A DNA stretch of 37,131 nucleotides from an uncultured Acidobacteriota bacterium (GTDB lineage: Bacteria; Acidobacteriota; Terriglobia; Bryobacterales; Bryobacteraceae), in the NCBI GenBank assembly GCA_900696665.1, contig CAADGY010000253.1, positions 1 through 37,131 on the forward strand. The letters are read 5' to 3'. Below, one piece after another: positions 24,285 to 32,685 of the stretch. The notes under the pieces were generated by a model. The model saw nothing but the letters and a program-made list of their open reading frames with translations. It searched no databases and was not told the origin of the DNA. Position 1 is the stretch's first letter. Every line of letters begins with the position of its first letter. The translations under genes and the position numbers were made by a program.

Positions 24285-25523
24285 ATGGAAGTTCTGGTAT
24301 TAAAGCTCAACGCGATTCAGGTTCTGGCGATGGCCTGCTTCGGAGCGGCGATGGGGCTTTGGCTCAAAAGAAACTTGTCCATACTAGACAGGCTCAACAT
24401 TCCGGCCTCGATCTGCGGCGGACTTGTTTACGCGCTGGCGGCCCTCGTCCTGCGAGATCGCTTCCTCAATCTCGAAATGGATCTCACGTTGCGCGACATC
24501 CTCATGGTGACCTTCTTCACCACCATCGGCGCCAGCGCGAGCTTGCGGCTGATTCGTGTAGGAGGCATACAAGTGCTGTGGTTCTTCGCCCTGGCCACTG
24601 CCGGTGCCGTCGCACAAAACGCGCTTGGCGTGGCGGTAGCCGCCGGAACCGGCCTCAACCCATTATTGGGGCTGGTTTGCGGATCGGTGGCCCTGATCGG
24701 CGGGCCGGCGACCGCGCTGGCTTTCGGCGGGACGTTCGAGGAACTTGGTCTGAATGGAGCGACCACGGTGGGGATCGCGGCGGCGACGTTCGGAATCGTC
24801 GCAGGCGGGCTATTCGGCGGCCACATTGGCGCATCGCTGGCGCGGAAACACAAGCTCAAACCCTCGCCATCCAGCGTGGATCCCGGCACCGCCGACGAGG
24901 CCGTCTATGAAGAAAAGTCAGCCGCCGATACGGCGTCGCCGTTTCATGAAGGAGCCGAATCCGAGCACTCTCCCCTGTTTCAAAACGCCATCGTTGTGGC
25001 GGTGGCGATGGGGATCGGCACTCTTATCAGCGTCCTGTTCGAACGTCTCGGACTGATCCTTCCGGCTTATGTGGGCGCGATGATCGCCGCAGCCGCGCTG
25101 CGGAACTTCGATGATCGCTTCGGGTCGCTCGGAATTTCCCAGCACCATCTGGATTCGATCGGAAATATCGCACTGCAGGTCTTCATTGTGATGGCGTTGA
25201 TGACTCTTCGATTGTGGGAACTGGTTCACCTGGCGGGTCCAATGATGCTGATTCTGGTACTCCAGATTGGATTGATGCTGGTTTTGTGCTGGGTTTCGTT
25301 CCGGCTGATGGGCCGTGATTACGACGCGGCTGTGATGGCCGGGGGCTATTGCGGTTTTGGCCTGGGGACCACCGCGAATGCAATGGCCTGCATGGACGTA
25401 GTTGTCAAAAAGTATGGCCCCGCCCCGCGTGCGTTTATTGTGATACCGCTGGTTGGCGCTTTTCTCATCGACTTTACCAATGCGCTGCTGATTACCCTTT
25501 TTATGAACCTGACGAGACCGTGA
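24285..25523 (+). CDS. Sodium/glutamate symporter GltS-like protein
   Basis: This encodes 412 residues, close to the roughly 400 usual for GltS. It has two halves, each of about five or six membrane helices, joined by a hydrophilic stretch (residues about 195-235, HKLKPSPSSVDPGTADEA). Family motifs include GVAVAAGTGLNPLLGLVCGS with GGPATALAFG in the first half and YCGFGLGTTANAMACMD in the second, the sodium/substrate-binding re-entrant loops. It probably imports glutamate or a related dicarboxylate with sodium. Its start lies two bases after the ubiD-like stop, so the two are co-transcribed, although no enzyme link between them is known to me. Confidence 0.9.
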   Translation: MEVLVLKLNAIQVLAMACFGAAMGLWLKRNLSILDRLNIPASICGGLVYALAALVLRDRFLNLEMDLTLRDILMVTFFTTIGASASLRLIRVGGIQVLWFFALATAGAVAQNALGVAVAAGTGLNPLLGLVCGSVALIGGPATALAFGGTFEELGLNGATTVGIAAATFGIVAGGLFGGHIGASLARKHKLKPSPSSVDPGTADEAVYEEKSAADTASPFHEGAESEHSPLFQNAIVVAVAMGIGTLISVLFERLGLILPAYVGAMIAAAALRNFDDRFGSLGISQHHLDSIGNIALQVFIVMALMTLRLWELVHLAGPMMLILVLQIGLMLVLCWVSFRLMGRDYDAAVMAGGYCGFGLGTTANAMACMDVVVKKYGPAPRAFIVIPLVGAFLIDFTNALLITLFMNLTRP

Positions 25524-25581
25524 CTTTGGGGAGCGCCCCTGCGGGTCTGCTATATTGGGCAGTACAAGCCCGAGGCCCGAT

Positions 25582-26190
25582 ATGATCCGCAGACTCCTTC
25601 TCGTTGCCGCCGGTATCTGTCTCATTGTGTTTCCTTCTGCTGCCGATGACGGAAGCGGGCCAGGCTGGAAAAAAATCTTCGACGGCAAGACGCTCAATGG
25701 ATGGAAGGCTCTGGAGAATCCACAAGCTTGGAGTGTTGTTGACGGGGCTATTACCGGCCGCGGAGAGAGAAGCCACCTGTTTTATGTAGGCGAACAGTGT
25801 GGCAATTGCGAGTTCAAGGCCGAAGTGAAGTTGAACAAGGGCGGGAACTCCGGCATGTATTTTCGCGCGAAGATGGAGCCGGGATGGCCGGCGGGCTACG
25901 AGGCGCAGGTGAATAATTCGAGTGGCGACTGGCGCCGCACCGGCAGCCTTTACCAGTTCTCCGATGTCAAAGAGCAGTTGGTTCCCGACGATACGTGGTG
26001 GACGCAGCACATCATCGCAAACGGCAACCATATTGTGATCAAAGTGAACGGCAAGGTTGTGGTTGACTATGTGGATGCGAAAAACACATTTCGCACCGGC
26101 TATCTTGCGTTGCAACAGCACGATCCCGGAAGCGTTGTGCAATATCGCAACCTCATGATGCGGACGCTCCCCGCGGGGAAGCAGAAATGA
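25582..26190 (+). CDS. Secreted DUF1080 (3-keto-disaccharide hydrolase-like) protein
   Basis: This encodes 202 residues from the ATG at 25582, with GAGG a few bases upstream. After a signal peptide (LLLVAAGICLIVFPSAAD) comes one DUF1080 domain: WKKIFDGKTLNGWKALENPQ, FELKAEVKL-type strand text (CEFKAEVKLNKGGNSGMYFRA), and the closing GYLALQQHDPGSVVQYRNLM. This concanavalin-like beta-sandwich family occurs in large numbers in Planctomycetes, Verrucomicrobia and Acidobacteria, and some members hydrolyse 3-keto-glucosides. The residues after the signal contain a Cys pair (CGNC). A TATATT at 25551-25556 may be its -10 promoter element. Confidence 0.92.
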   Translation: MIRRLLLVAAGICLIVFPSAADDGSGPGWKKIFDGKTLNGWKALENPQAWSVVDGAITGRGERSHLFYVGEQCGNCEFKAEVKLNKGGNSGMYFRAKMEPGWPAGYEAQVNNSSGDWRRTGSLYQFSDVKEQLVPDDTWWTQHIIANGNHIVIKVNGKVVVDYVDAKNTFRTGYLALQQHDPGSVVQYRNLMMRTLPAGKQK

Positions 26191-26197
26191 GAAAGCG

Positions 26198-26422
26198 ATG
26201 ACCGATTACAATCCTGTGACTGCCCTGGAAGAATTGAACGAAGAGTCGGTGCTTCCGCATCCCGTGCGAGTGCGGGACATGATGATCCGCGCGGAACTCT
26301 CGCCCGGGCAAGCGCTGGAGTTGAACCGCAAGTTCCAGAATTACCTGCATGCTTACGGGGATTTGCAGGTGCTCGGCAAGTCGATTCTCGAAGAACTGGC
26401 CGGTACCCGGCAACGTTCCTAA
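26198..26422 (+). CDS. Small helical protein of unknown function
   Basis: This encodes 74 residues. It begins 7 bases after the DUF1080 gene, so it is likely on the same message. The sequence is hydrophilic and mostly helical (RVRDMMIRAELSPGQALELNRKF, VLGKSILEELAG), with no cysteine, signal or membrane helix. I do not recognise it. Its codon use is like that of the neighbours, which together with the spacing argues for a real gene. Confidence 0.6.
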   Translation: MTDYNPVTALEELNEESVLPHPVRVRDMMIRAELSPGQALELNRKFQNYLHAYGDLQVLGKSILEELAGTRQRS

Positions 26423-26533
26423 GCCACTATTTATCGAGTCGAAAAGAAGTTTTTATCGCATGTCAAACAAGGATGTGCGAGAATGTTCTTGATAAAAGGA
26501 TCGGTTCACGGTCCGCAGGGGAGCTATTATTTT

Positions 26534-26872
26534 ATGGCAAGAAAGAGCAATACAGAAACGACTCGCACATCAGCGGAGGCTCCGGCGAAGAAGCATCGCA
26601 CTGCGACGCGCGCAGCCGCTGCGCCGCGTACACGAAAGAGGCTGGCGGCGGATGCCGCGGTGACGGCGCCGGAGTCCGCAGATGACTCCGCATCGCTGGG
26701 CCCCTTAAGCTCCGCGCTCACTACTGCCGATGTGGAAAGCCGGTCTGTCCCGGAGCGCGAACAGATTGCCGTGCTCGCGTATTCCTATTGGGAGCAGCGC
26801 GGATACGAGCATGGCTACGCGGAGCAGGACTGGCTGCGAGCTGAACAAGAACTATCGAAAGTACGCCAATAG
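26534..26872 (+). CDS. DUF2934 domain protein with basic, alanine-rich N-terminus
   Basis: This encodes 112 residues from the ATG at 26534, with GGGGAG about ten bases upstream; the longer frame from 26483 seems unlikely. Residues 1-45 are rich in Lys, Arg, Ala and Thr (histone-H1-like, for example KKHRTATRAAAAPRTRKR), and residues about 70-110 are a DUF2934 domain (EREQIAVLAYSYWEQRGYEHGYAEQDWLRAEQEL). This small domain is common in soil bacteria and often occurs with DNA-binding or basic tails; its function is unknown. It may bind nucleic acid through the basic half, which is inference. Confidence 0.85.
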   Translation: MARKSNTETTRTSAEAPAKKHRTATRAAAAPRTRKRLAADAAVTAPESADDSASLGPLSSALTTADVESRSVPEREQIAVLAYSYWEQRGYEHGYAEQDWLRAEQELSKVRQ

Positions 26873-26893
26873 CACGACGGACCGCGGGCGGCG

Positions 26894-27391
26894 CTATGTG
26901 GCCTGTCCGCGCTTTCTGTGTGTGAACTGGCCTGGTTCATAGGTCCCGGCCTGGGCCCGGAACGCGATGGCCAGCCGGTTCCAGCCGTTGATCGCGATCA
27001 CTGCCATCGTTAGATCCACCAATTCGCGCTCGCTAAAGTGTTCGCGGGCCAGATTATAAATTTCGTCCGGAACCTGCGCTGCGCTGACGCGAGTGAGAGT
27101 ATCGGTCCATGCCAGCGCCGCCCTTTCCCGGGGTGTAAAGAACGGAGCTTCGTGCCAGACGCTGACGGCATACAGGCGCTGCTCCGATTCGCCCCCGGCA
27201 CGCGCATCTTTGGTGTGCATGTCTACACAATACGCGCAGCCATTGATTATGGAAGCGCGCAATTTGACGAGTTCCAGAAGCGCCGGCTCCAGGCCTGAAG
27301 AACGAATGTACTGCTCCATCTTGAGAAGTGGTTCCATCGCTGCCGGCGCAACCGTGTAATAGTCCAGTCGTACTTCTGATTTCTCTGTCAT
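26894..27391 (-). CDS. Carboxymuconolactone decarboxylase/AhpD-like protein
   Basis: This encodes 165 residues. AGGAGG lies five bases before the ATG at 27391. The AhpD-like active-site motif C-x-x-C-x-x-x-H is present as Cys52, Cys55 and His59 (INGCAYCVDMHTKDAR), which in this family acts as a disulfide reductase/peroxidase site. Later landmarks are FTPRERAALAWTDTLTRV and LTMAVIAINGWNRLAIAFR. The usual role is antioxidant defence; some members have other small-molecule functions. The 157 bases upstream contain a possible 8-base-pair hairpin (27447-27454 with 27466-27473, one G-T pair), but nothing else recognisable. Confidence 0.93.
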   Translation of the reverse strand: MTEKSEVRLDYYTVAPAAMEPLLKMEQYIRSSGLEPALLELVKLRASIINGCAYCVDMHTKDARAGGESEQRLYAVSVWHEAPFFTPRERAALAWTDTLTRVSAAQVPDEIYNLAREHFSERELVDLTMAVIAINGWNRLAIAFRAQAGTYEPGQFTHRKRGQAT

Positions 27392-27548
27392 GTTCCCCTC
27401 CTGTTTTATTCGAACTCCGCGCGAAGATGCGTACCGGTAACTCCAGTGTACTGCCTGGAAGCACCGCGGTACAGCCTACAGAGTGTCACCACTTGGCGAA
27501 GCCGGCGAGCAGCGAGGGCTGAGCTGAAGATGCCATGGTAAGCCGGAG

Positions 27549-28562
27549 CTAATTCAACACTCGAATCCCTGCATCGCGCGCCCACGCCGTAGCCTGGGCA
27601 TGTTCCTTTTTGGTTGTGCGCCGCGAGATCTCGGGATACTTGTGCGCGCGGTGCTCAGGGCGGTATTGCCCCATGATGTTCACGCAGGTGTTCTGGCCGA
27701 GGCTTGTGGCTACCCAGCGGACGAACCTATCCGTACCGGCGAGGTTGTCCGGAAGCACCAGATGGCGGATGAGCAATCCGCGCAAGGCAATTCCATCTTC
27801 GTCTGTGACCAGATCTCCCACCTGCCTGTGCATCTCTTCAATCGCCGCGGCTGCCACTTCGGGATAATCCACCGCGCCTCGCGAGAATTTCGCCGCGGTG
27901 CGCCCGTCCGAGTACTTGAAATCAGGCAGGTAGATGTCAACGATGCCGTCCAGCAGTTTCACTGCTTCGAGCGACTCGTAGCCACCGCAATTCCAGACAA
28001 GGGGGATGCGCAACCCACGAGGGATGGCGGCCGCCACCGCGGCAACGATGTTAGGCGCGTAATGCGACGGAGTGACCAGGTTGATGTTGTGGCATCCGCG
28101 ACTTTGAAGATCGATCATCGTGCCTGCGAGGTCTTCATCACGGGTGTCGAGGCCGTCGCCGCGGTGATTGATTTCCCAGTTTTGACAAAACTCGCAGAGA
28201 AGACTGCAACGGCTGAAAAAGATAGTTCCCGAACCGTATCGTCCAACAAGTGTCCGCTCCTCTCCAAAGTGAGGGTGAGAAGCGGCGATGCGGACGCGCG
28301 CCGTTCCGCGGCAAATCCCTCTTTCACCCGTCTTCCGGTCTACGCCACACCGGCGCGGGCAAAGGCGGCACGACCGGTACATCGCGCTAAATGCAGCGAC
28401 GCGTCTCTCCAGTTCGCCTGAACGGTAGAGCAGCAAATATGCAGGCTCCCATCCGGCACGGGGTCGCGACGGCAGTCTGGTTTGAGCGCACCCCGGAAGC
28501 ATCTGGGCGGCGCTCAGAGCCGCGAGTTGTACGCCGAAACTCCGTCGCGTGGAATCTTCCAT
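27549..28562 (-). CDS. PflX-like radical SAM protein with Tat/lipobox N-terminus
   Basis: This encodes 337 residues from the ATG at 28562, preceded by GGGAGG at a spacing of 6 bases. The radical SAM motif is Cys119-x3-Cys123-x2-Cys126 (CSLLCEFC). Upstream lies a second cysteine set, C65/C68/C72/C84 (SCRLCPRRCGVDRKTGERGIC), as in PflX/YggX-type pyruvate formate lyase activating enzyme-like proteins. The region after the motif (NINLVTPSHYAPNIV, GIVDIYLPDFKY) fits that family. The N-terminus reads MEDSTRRSFGVQLAALSAAQMLPGC: a twin-arginine motif followed by a lipobox-like LPGC at residues 22-25. A radical SAM enzyme needs cytoplasmic reductants, so an exported copy would be unusual. The target protein is unknown. 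Confidence 0.88.
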   Translation of the reverse strand: MEDSTRRSFGVQLAALSAAQMLPGCAQTRLPSRPRAGWEPAYLLLYRSGELERRVAAFSAMYRSCRLCPRRCGVDRKTGERGICRGTARVRIAASHPHFGEERTLVGRYGSGTIFFSRCSLLCEFCQNWEINHRGDGLDTRDEDLAGTMIDLQSRGCHNINLVTPSHYAPNIVAAVAAAIPRGLRIPLVWNCGGYESLEAVKLLDGIVDIYLPDFKYSDGRTAAKFSRGAVDYPEVAAAAIEEMHRQVGDLVTDEDGIALRGLLIRHLVLPDNLAGTDRFVRWVATSLGQNTCVNIMGQYRPEHRAHKYPEISRRTTKKEHAQATAWARDAGIRVLN

Positions 28563-28662
28563 TCCCAACCTCCCGCTGCTAGTTCCAGTTTACAGCCGCA
28601 CTGTTTTCGCCTGAAACCTGACGCTGCCGCGTGGCCGCAAGTGAGGGCGGAAGCGCGAAGGC

Positions 28663-28668
28663 TATAAT
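28663..28668 (+). promoter_or_regulatory. Candidate -10 element of miaB
   Basis: A perfect TATAAT lies 18 bases before the miaB start codon. There is no good -35 hexamer at 16-18 bases upstream. If used, the transcript would have only about 12 bases before the ATG, and no Shine-Dalgarno sequence is visible, so miaB may be read from a nearly leaderless mRNA. Confidence 0.4.
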
Positions 28669-28686
28669 GAAAGCAACGCCACCCTA

Positions 28687-30018
28687 ATGAAAACTTTCTA
28701 CATCGAAACCTTCGGGTGCCAGATGAACGTCCACGACTCGGAGAAAGTGTCGGGTACGCTGCTGGCACAGGGCTATAGCCAGGTGGAGACCCCGGATGGC
28801 GCCGATCTTGTGCTATACAACACTTGCAGCATCCGTGACAAAGCCGAGCAGAAGGTCTTCAGCCGGCTGCAACAATTCAAGCGGGACGCGGGCAAGGGTA
28901 AGGTTTTCGGCGTACTCGGATGCGTCGCTCAGCAGGAAGGCGAAAAGATCTTCGACAAAGCGCCGCATGTCAGCCTGGTGGCCGGTTCGGCCAGCTACAC
29001 GAGATTGCCGGAGATGCTGGTGCAACTTGAAGCAGGCGGCAGCCGCGTGACGGGCCTTTCACTGGATACGGACGAGACGTTCGAGACGCCGTTCACCCGC
29101 CGGGACAATCCGCACAGGGCTTACATCACGATCATTGAGGGCTGTGACAAATCGTGCGCTTATTGCGTGGTGCCGTTCACGCGCGGCCCGGAGCGAAGCC
29201 GGACAAGCGGCAGCATCATGGAGGAAGCGCGGCGGTTGGCGGAGGAGGGCTTCACGGAGATCCAGCTTCTGGGACAGAACGTGAACAGCTACCAGGATCC
29301 GTCGCCCGCCGGTTGGGATTTCGCAACCTTGCTTCGCCGCGTGGCAGCGATTCGGGGCTTGCGCCGTGTCCGCTTCACAACGTCTCACCCGAGGGACTTT
29401 GTCAAGGATATCGTGGATGCGATCGAAGAGAACCCAGTGCTCTGCAATCATGTCCATCTGCCGGTGCAATCGGGATCGACGAGAGTGCTGGAACGTATGC
29501 AGCGGCTCTATACCCGGGATGAGTATATGCGCCGCATCGAATGGCTGAAGAAGGCCTCTCGCGGCATATCGATCACAACTGACATCATCGTCGGTTTTGC
29601 CGGGGAAACCCAGCGGGATTTTGAACAGACGCTCTCGCTTCTTGACGCCGTCGAATACGATTCTCTGTTCAGTTTCAAGTATTCGCGGCGGCCCAACACA
29701 CCAGCCCTCTCGCTGGATGATCATGTTTCCGAGGAGGAGAAAGGCAACCGGTTGACTATTGTCCAGGAGAAGCAGCGTTCCATCCAGATACGGCGCAACT
29801 CCGAACTGATCGGCAGCGTTCAGGAGACAATGGTGGAAGGCTTCAACAAAGCGACAGGTCAATGGATCGGCCGCACATCGCAGAACCGGATATTGAACTT
29901 TACCGATTCCGTTCATCCGTCGCCGAACGGAACGGCATTCCTGGGCAGCTACGTCGGTGTACGAGTGACACGAGCCGGCCCAAATTCGCTGGTAGGAGAG
30001 AGAATATCAGGAGTCTAA
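28687..30018 (+). CDS. miaB: tRNA-2-methylthio-N6-isopentenyladenosine synthase (methylthiotransferase)
   Basis: This encodes 443 residues, the normal MiaB length, with all hallmarks. The N-terminal UPF0004 domain has three cluster cysteines at 11, 47 and 79 (ETFGCQMNVHDSE, NTCSIRDKAEQK, VLGCVAQQ). The radical SAM motif is C153/C157/C160 (GCDKSCAYC), followed by PFTRGPERSR and a C-terminal TRAM-like domain (residues about 375-440). The enzyme adds a methylthio group to i6A37 in tRNAs that read UNN codons. ERSR distinguishes MiaB from RimO. A bifunctional-nuclease gene follows 16 bases later. Cells with this gene normally also carry miaA elsewhere. Confidence 0.97.
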   Translation: MKTFYIETFGCQMNVHDSEKVSGTLLAQGYSQVETPDGADLVLYNTCSIRDKAEQKVFSRLQQFKRDAGKGKVFGVLGCVAQQEGEKIFDKAPHVSLVAGSASYTRLPEMLVQLEAGGSRVTGLSLDTDETFETPFTRRDNPHRAYITIIEGCDKSCAYCVVPFTRGPERSRTSGSIMEEARRLAEEGFTEIQLLGQNVNSYQDPSPAGWDFATLLRRVAAIRGLRRVRFTTSHPRDFVKDIVDAIEENPVLCNHVHLPVQSGSTRVLERMQRLYTRDEYMRRIEWLKKASRGISITTDIIVGFAGETQRDFEQTLSLLDAVEYDSLFSFKYSRRPNTPALSLDDHVSEEEKGNRLTIVQEKQRSIQIRRNSELIGSVQETMVEGFNKATGQWIGRTSQNRILNFTDSVHPSPNGTAFLGSYVGVRVTRAGPNSLVGERISGV

Positions 30019-30034
30019 CAGGAAGGGGACAATT

Positions 30035-30520
30035 ATGGAAGTCGAGATGAAGATTCGTGGCTTGATGATGGATCCGGTGACGAACATGCCCATTGTTATC
30101 CTGAAAGATGTCGGAGGCGCCACGATCTTACCCATTTGGGTGGGAATTTACGAGGCAAACGCCATCGCGCTTGAAATCGAAAAGGTTGCCACCCCGCGCC
30201 CCATGACCCACGATCTGATCAAGACTCTCCTGCTGGGGCTCGAGGCGGGTGTTAAGAAAATCGTCGTCAACGAACTTAAGGACGACACCTTCTATGCCCT
30301 TATCTGGCTCGAGAAGAACGGGGACATGATCAGTATCGATTCCAGGCCGAGCGACGCGCTGGCACTGGCGCTCCGGCTCGACTGCCCCATCTTTGTAGAT
30401 GAATCGGTATTAAAGTCCTCGAAGGCCGCGACGGCAGGTGCGGATAAGGTCAGTAACGAACAACTGCGGCAGTGGCTGGAAGGTCTCAACGACGAGGATC
30501 TGGGCCGCTACAAGATGTAA
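30035..30520 (+). CDS. Bifunctional nuclease (DUF151/BFN) domain protein
   Basis: This encodes 161 residues. A purine-rich GGAAGGGG tract upstream supports the ATG at 30035. Residues about 5-130 are a BFN domain: VTNMPIVILKDVGGATILPIWVGIYEANAIALEIE and ISIDSRPSDALALALRLDCPIFVDE. The last 35 residues are a helical tail (SNEQLRQWLEGLNDEDLGRYKM). The family was named from a plant nuclease with DNase and RNase activity; the bacterial function is not well settled. It follows miaB by 16 bases, an arrangement that I believe recurs in Acidobacteria and other phyla, and precedes a small unknown gene by one base. Confidence 0.9.
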   Translation: MEVEMKIRGLMMDPVTNMPIVILKDVGGATILPIWVGIYEANAIALEIEKVATPRPMTHDLIKTLLLGLEAGVKKIVVNELKDDTFYALIWLEKNGDMISIDSRPSDALALALRLDCPIFVDESVLKSSKAATAGADKVSNEQLRQWLEGLNDEDLGRYKM

Positions 30521-30521
30521 A

Positions 30522-30830
30522 ATGCTCAAAAGACTGGAGCGGCTGGCGTCGATGTCCATACAGTTGCTGCCGGTTTCCGGTATTGCCAACTATTTCGTTC
30601 TTGAGCGCGGCGGCTACGTCGCCCTCGTTGAACGCACCTCGGACAATAACTTCGGACGTGTCGGCGACTCCGGGCTGCTTACCACGGACGGATTCGCCGC
30701 GTTGGTCTGGCGGCCCGAGGGCAGTTTTTTTGTGAACAAGCACTACGAACGCCCGGCGGAACCCGCGGAAGTGGAAGAGATCCGGCGTTTTTCCCGCGAT
30801 CTTCGGGCGGCAATCGGCGATAGCCGCTAA
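30522..30830 (+). CDS. Small protein of unknown function downstream of the BFN gene
   Basis: This encodes 102 residues from the ATG at 30522, one base after the preceding stop, so translation is probably coupled. The sequence is mixed alpha/beta (SIQLLPVSGIANYFVLERGGYVALVE, GFAALVWRPEGSFFVNKHYERP) and ends in a charged helix (EVEEIRRFSRDLRAAI). No signal, membrane helix or cysteine is present. I recognise no family. Confidence 0.65.
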   Translation: MLKRLERLASMSIQLLPVSGIANYFVLERGGYVALVERTSDNNFGRVGDSGLLTTDGFAALVWRPEGSFFVNKHYERPAEPAEVEEIRRFSRDLRAAIGDSR

Positions 30831-30861
30831 CCAAAAGCGGTTTTCATTCGTCTTTTGAGGT

Positions 30862-31089
30862 GTGAAGCGGAATGCTCTCAGATTCGTCCTGGTGGGAATT
30901 CTCGCAGTGGCGGGGGTGGCGGCAATATCATTGCCCGGCGCCTGCCGTTTCACACAGTACTACGTGGCTTTTGACGCCGCGGGCGAAAATCTGACCGGGT
31001 GGGAACGGGTGCTGTATAGTCTTGCACTGGCCAGCGAGCCCGCTCCCCACAACGGCCCTAGACCTATTTCTTTTTGGCTCCACCCCTAG
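30862..31089 (+). CDS. Small membrane-anchored protein (GTG start), tail overlapping the convergent gene
   Basis: This encodes 75 residues starting with GTG at 30862; GAGG immediately upstream supports that start. One hydrophobic helix (ALRFVLVGILAVAGVAAISL, residues about 5-24) precedes a short hydrophilic tail (FTQYYVAFDAAGENLTGWERVLYSLALASEPAP). It ends 26 bases inside the 3' end of the convergent TPR gene. It reads like a small exported or membrane protein but I do not recognise it, and the GTG start makes it uncertain. Confidence 0.45.
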   Translation: MKRNALRFVLVGILAVAGVAAISLPGACRFTQYYVAFDAAGENLTGWERVLYSLALASEPAPHNGPRPISFWLHP

Positions 31090-32425
31090 CCCCCCGCCGC
31101 GCAGGAGCGGGCGGAGCCGGCCAGCCTTCGATATTACCCTTTTCTACGGCGAGTACCAGATTGAAGGAAGGCTCCCGTGTAAAGCTCTGGGCGACCCCTT
31201 CAAAGGCGATCTCCGTTCCCTCTGGCGCCGGATTCGGCATCGGCTGGTCTAGTTTGAGCGTGACTTCGGCATTCGTTGCGTCTGCGATCCCCACCACAAT
31301 TTCGCTTGGACGGCGCGCGGGTGTCTGCGAAATGACTTTCCCGCGGAATTTCTGCACATCGAGAACGCCTCCGGGAATATGGGCGTTTTTCATGCGGTTT
31401 TCGAAATAGTTCTCGCCGTTATCGCTGACGAGTTCTTTCTTGATGCTCATCCAGAGCGCGAGCATGGGGTTCGTCTTACGGAACTCCTCCTCCTTCTCAG
31501 TCGCAATTTCGGCCGCACTCTTGATCTTGAAATCGGCGGGCGGGAAGGGCTGCGACGCGGCCTGCTGCTTGATCTCCGCGAGACCGCTCTGGTCGCCGTG
31601 ATACTGCGTGTACACCTTTTGCAGGTATGTGTCGAGTTGTGTTCTTGCCTGATCCGGCAACGCATTCGGACCGCGGTAGCTGGATGCGCGGGCGAAGTGA
31701 TAAAGCGCCTGTGCCTGTTTTTCGGGAACCTTCTGCGCCAGAATCACGGTTCCGAGCCAGTAGGAGACCTGGCCGTTGTTCGGATCCACCTTCAGACTTT
31801 CCGTGAACTGCTTCTCGGCCTCCTCATTGTTCTTCCGCTGCATCGCCACCCAGCCCAGCGTGTTGTGCGCGGCGGCTTCGACCGCCGCCCGCTGTTTCTG
31901 AAAATCGGCATCGGCCACATTTGCCGGCTTCTTCGCCGGGGAAAAGGCCTCGTCGAGGTTCGATAGCAGGCTCTTGGCTGCCTCTTCGCCCGCCTGAAGC
32001 GCCTCTGGTGCGGTATTGTTCAGGCTAATGGTGAACAGGTTGATCCAATAGAGAGCGGTGATATTCTTCGGATCTTCCTTGACGACTTCTTTGGCCGTTT
32101 CGAGGAGCTTCGTTCCCTGGTTGAGCTGCTGGTACGTTGACATGTAGAACTGCAATCGCTCCATCTTGAAGTCGGTGTTAGCGTATTTCTGTTTCCACTG
32201 ATCGAGCAATTGAAGCCGCTTTGCTGGATCGGTTTCCTTCGCGATATTGGCGTACAGATCGTACTCCGCCCGGTCTTTCCAGTTCTTTTTGGCTTCCTCC
32301 GGTTTCGCCGCCTGTGCGGCCTCGGGTTTAGCACTTTCTGTTTGCGAAGCTTGTCCCCATGCAACCGCAATCAAGGGCAGGGCCGCCCCAATCGCCACTA
32401 GTCTCTTTGAAAGTTGAACCAGCAC
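31064..32425 (-). CDS. Secreted TPR-repeat protein
   Basis: This encodes 453 residues starting with GTG at 32425; GGGAGG at a spacing of 7 supports it. A signal peptide (LVAIGAALPLIAVAWGQ) is followed by a charged Ala/Lys/Glu-rich linker (residues about 28-45). TPR-like repeats cover residues about 55-250: RLQLLDQWKQKYANTDFKMERL, KLLETAKEVVKEDPKNITALYWI, NTLGWVAMQRKNNEEAEKQFTESLKVDPNN. The remaining C-terminus has a beta-rich region (residues about 355-430, KFRGKVISQTPARRPSEIVVG) and a Lys/Arg/Pro/Gly-rich end. TPR proteins mediate protein contacts; no partner is apparent nearby. The 3' end overlaps the small convergent gene. Confidence 0.9.
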   Translation of the reverse strand: MLVQLSKRLVAIGAALPLIAVAWGQASQTESAKPEAAQAAKPEEAKKNWKDRAEYDLYANIAKETDPAKRLQLLDQWKQKYANTDFKMERLQFYMSTYQQLNQGTKLLETAKEVVKEDPKNITALYWINLFTISLNNTAPEALQAGEEAAKSLLSNLDEAFSPAKKPANVADADFQKQRAAVEAAAHNTLGWVAMQRKNNEEAEKQFTESLKVDPNNGQVSYWLGTVILAQKVPEKQAQALYHFARASSYRGPNALPDQARTQLDTYLQKVYTQYHGDQSGLAEIKQQAASQPFPPADFKIKSAAEIATEKEEEFRKTNPMLALWMSIKKELVSDNGENYFENRMKNAHIPGGVLDVQKFRGKVISQTPARRPSEIVVGIADATNAEVTLKLDQPMPNPAPEGTEIAFEGVAQSFTREPSFNLVLAVEKGNIEGWPAPPAPARRGARGGAKKK

Positions 32426-32642
32426 TTTCTAACCTCCCATCGAACGCTTGAGTGTGTCGCACCGCTCTGGTCTGTCGTTGGCGCGTTTAAATGAATTCAT
32501 CTTCGGACTTGCAATTGCGGAGTATAGCCGAATCAAAGAAGAGGGCGCAACCAACTCCCTGACAATACCAATAGATGCACGAATCGCCAACCATGTTCCC
32601 ACAGATTTGACACCACGCGCCGTTACTTTGCTCCACTATCCT

Positions 32643-32672
32643 TTAACAGGCCCCCGTAAGGCGTGTTAGAAT
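32643..32672 (+). promoter_or_regulatory. Candidate sigma-70-type promoter of the SSS transporter gene
   Basis: TTAACA at 32643-32648 and TAGAAT at 32667-32672 match the -35 and -10 consensus at five of six positions each, with an 18-base spacer. Transcription would start about 7 bases before the ATG at 32686, with no Shine-Dalgarno sequence, so this message would be nearly leaderless. The rest of the 260-base gap (32426-32685) shows no clear gene or repeat. Confidence 0.5.
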
Positions 32673-32685
32673 CCCCTATTTCCTC

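Noticed and set aside
27392..27548. A structured RNA or riboswitch before the AhpD-like gene
   Set aside because: Only one short hairpin is visible and none of the known motifs I can recall fits; too weak to list as RNA.
32448..32669. 73-codon frame in the gap before the SSS transporter
   Set aside because: It has no ribosome binding site, signal or family trait, and it overlaps the likely promoter of the next gene.
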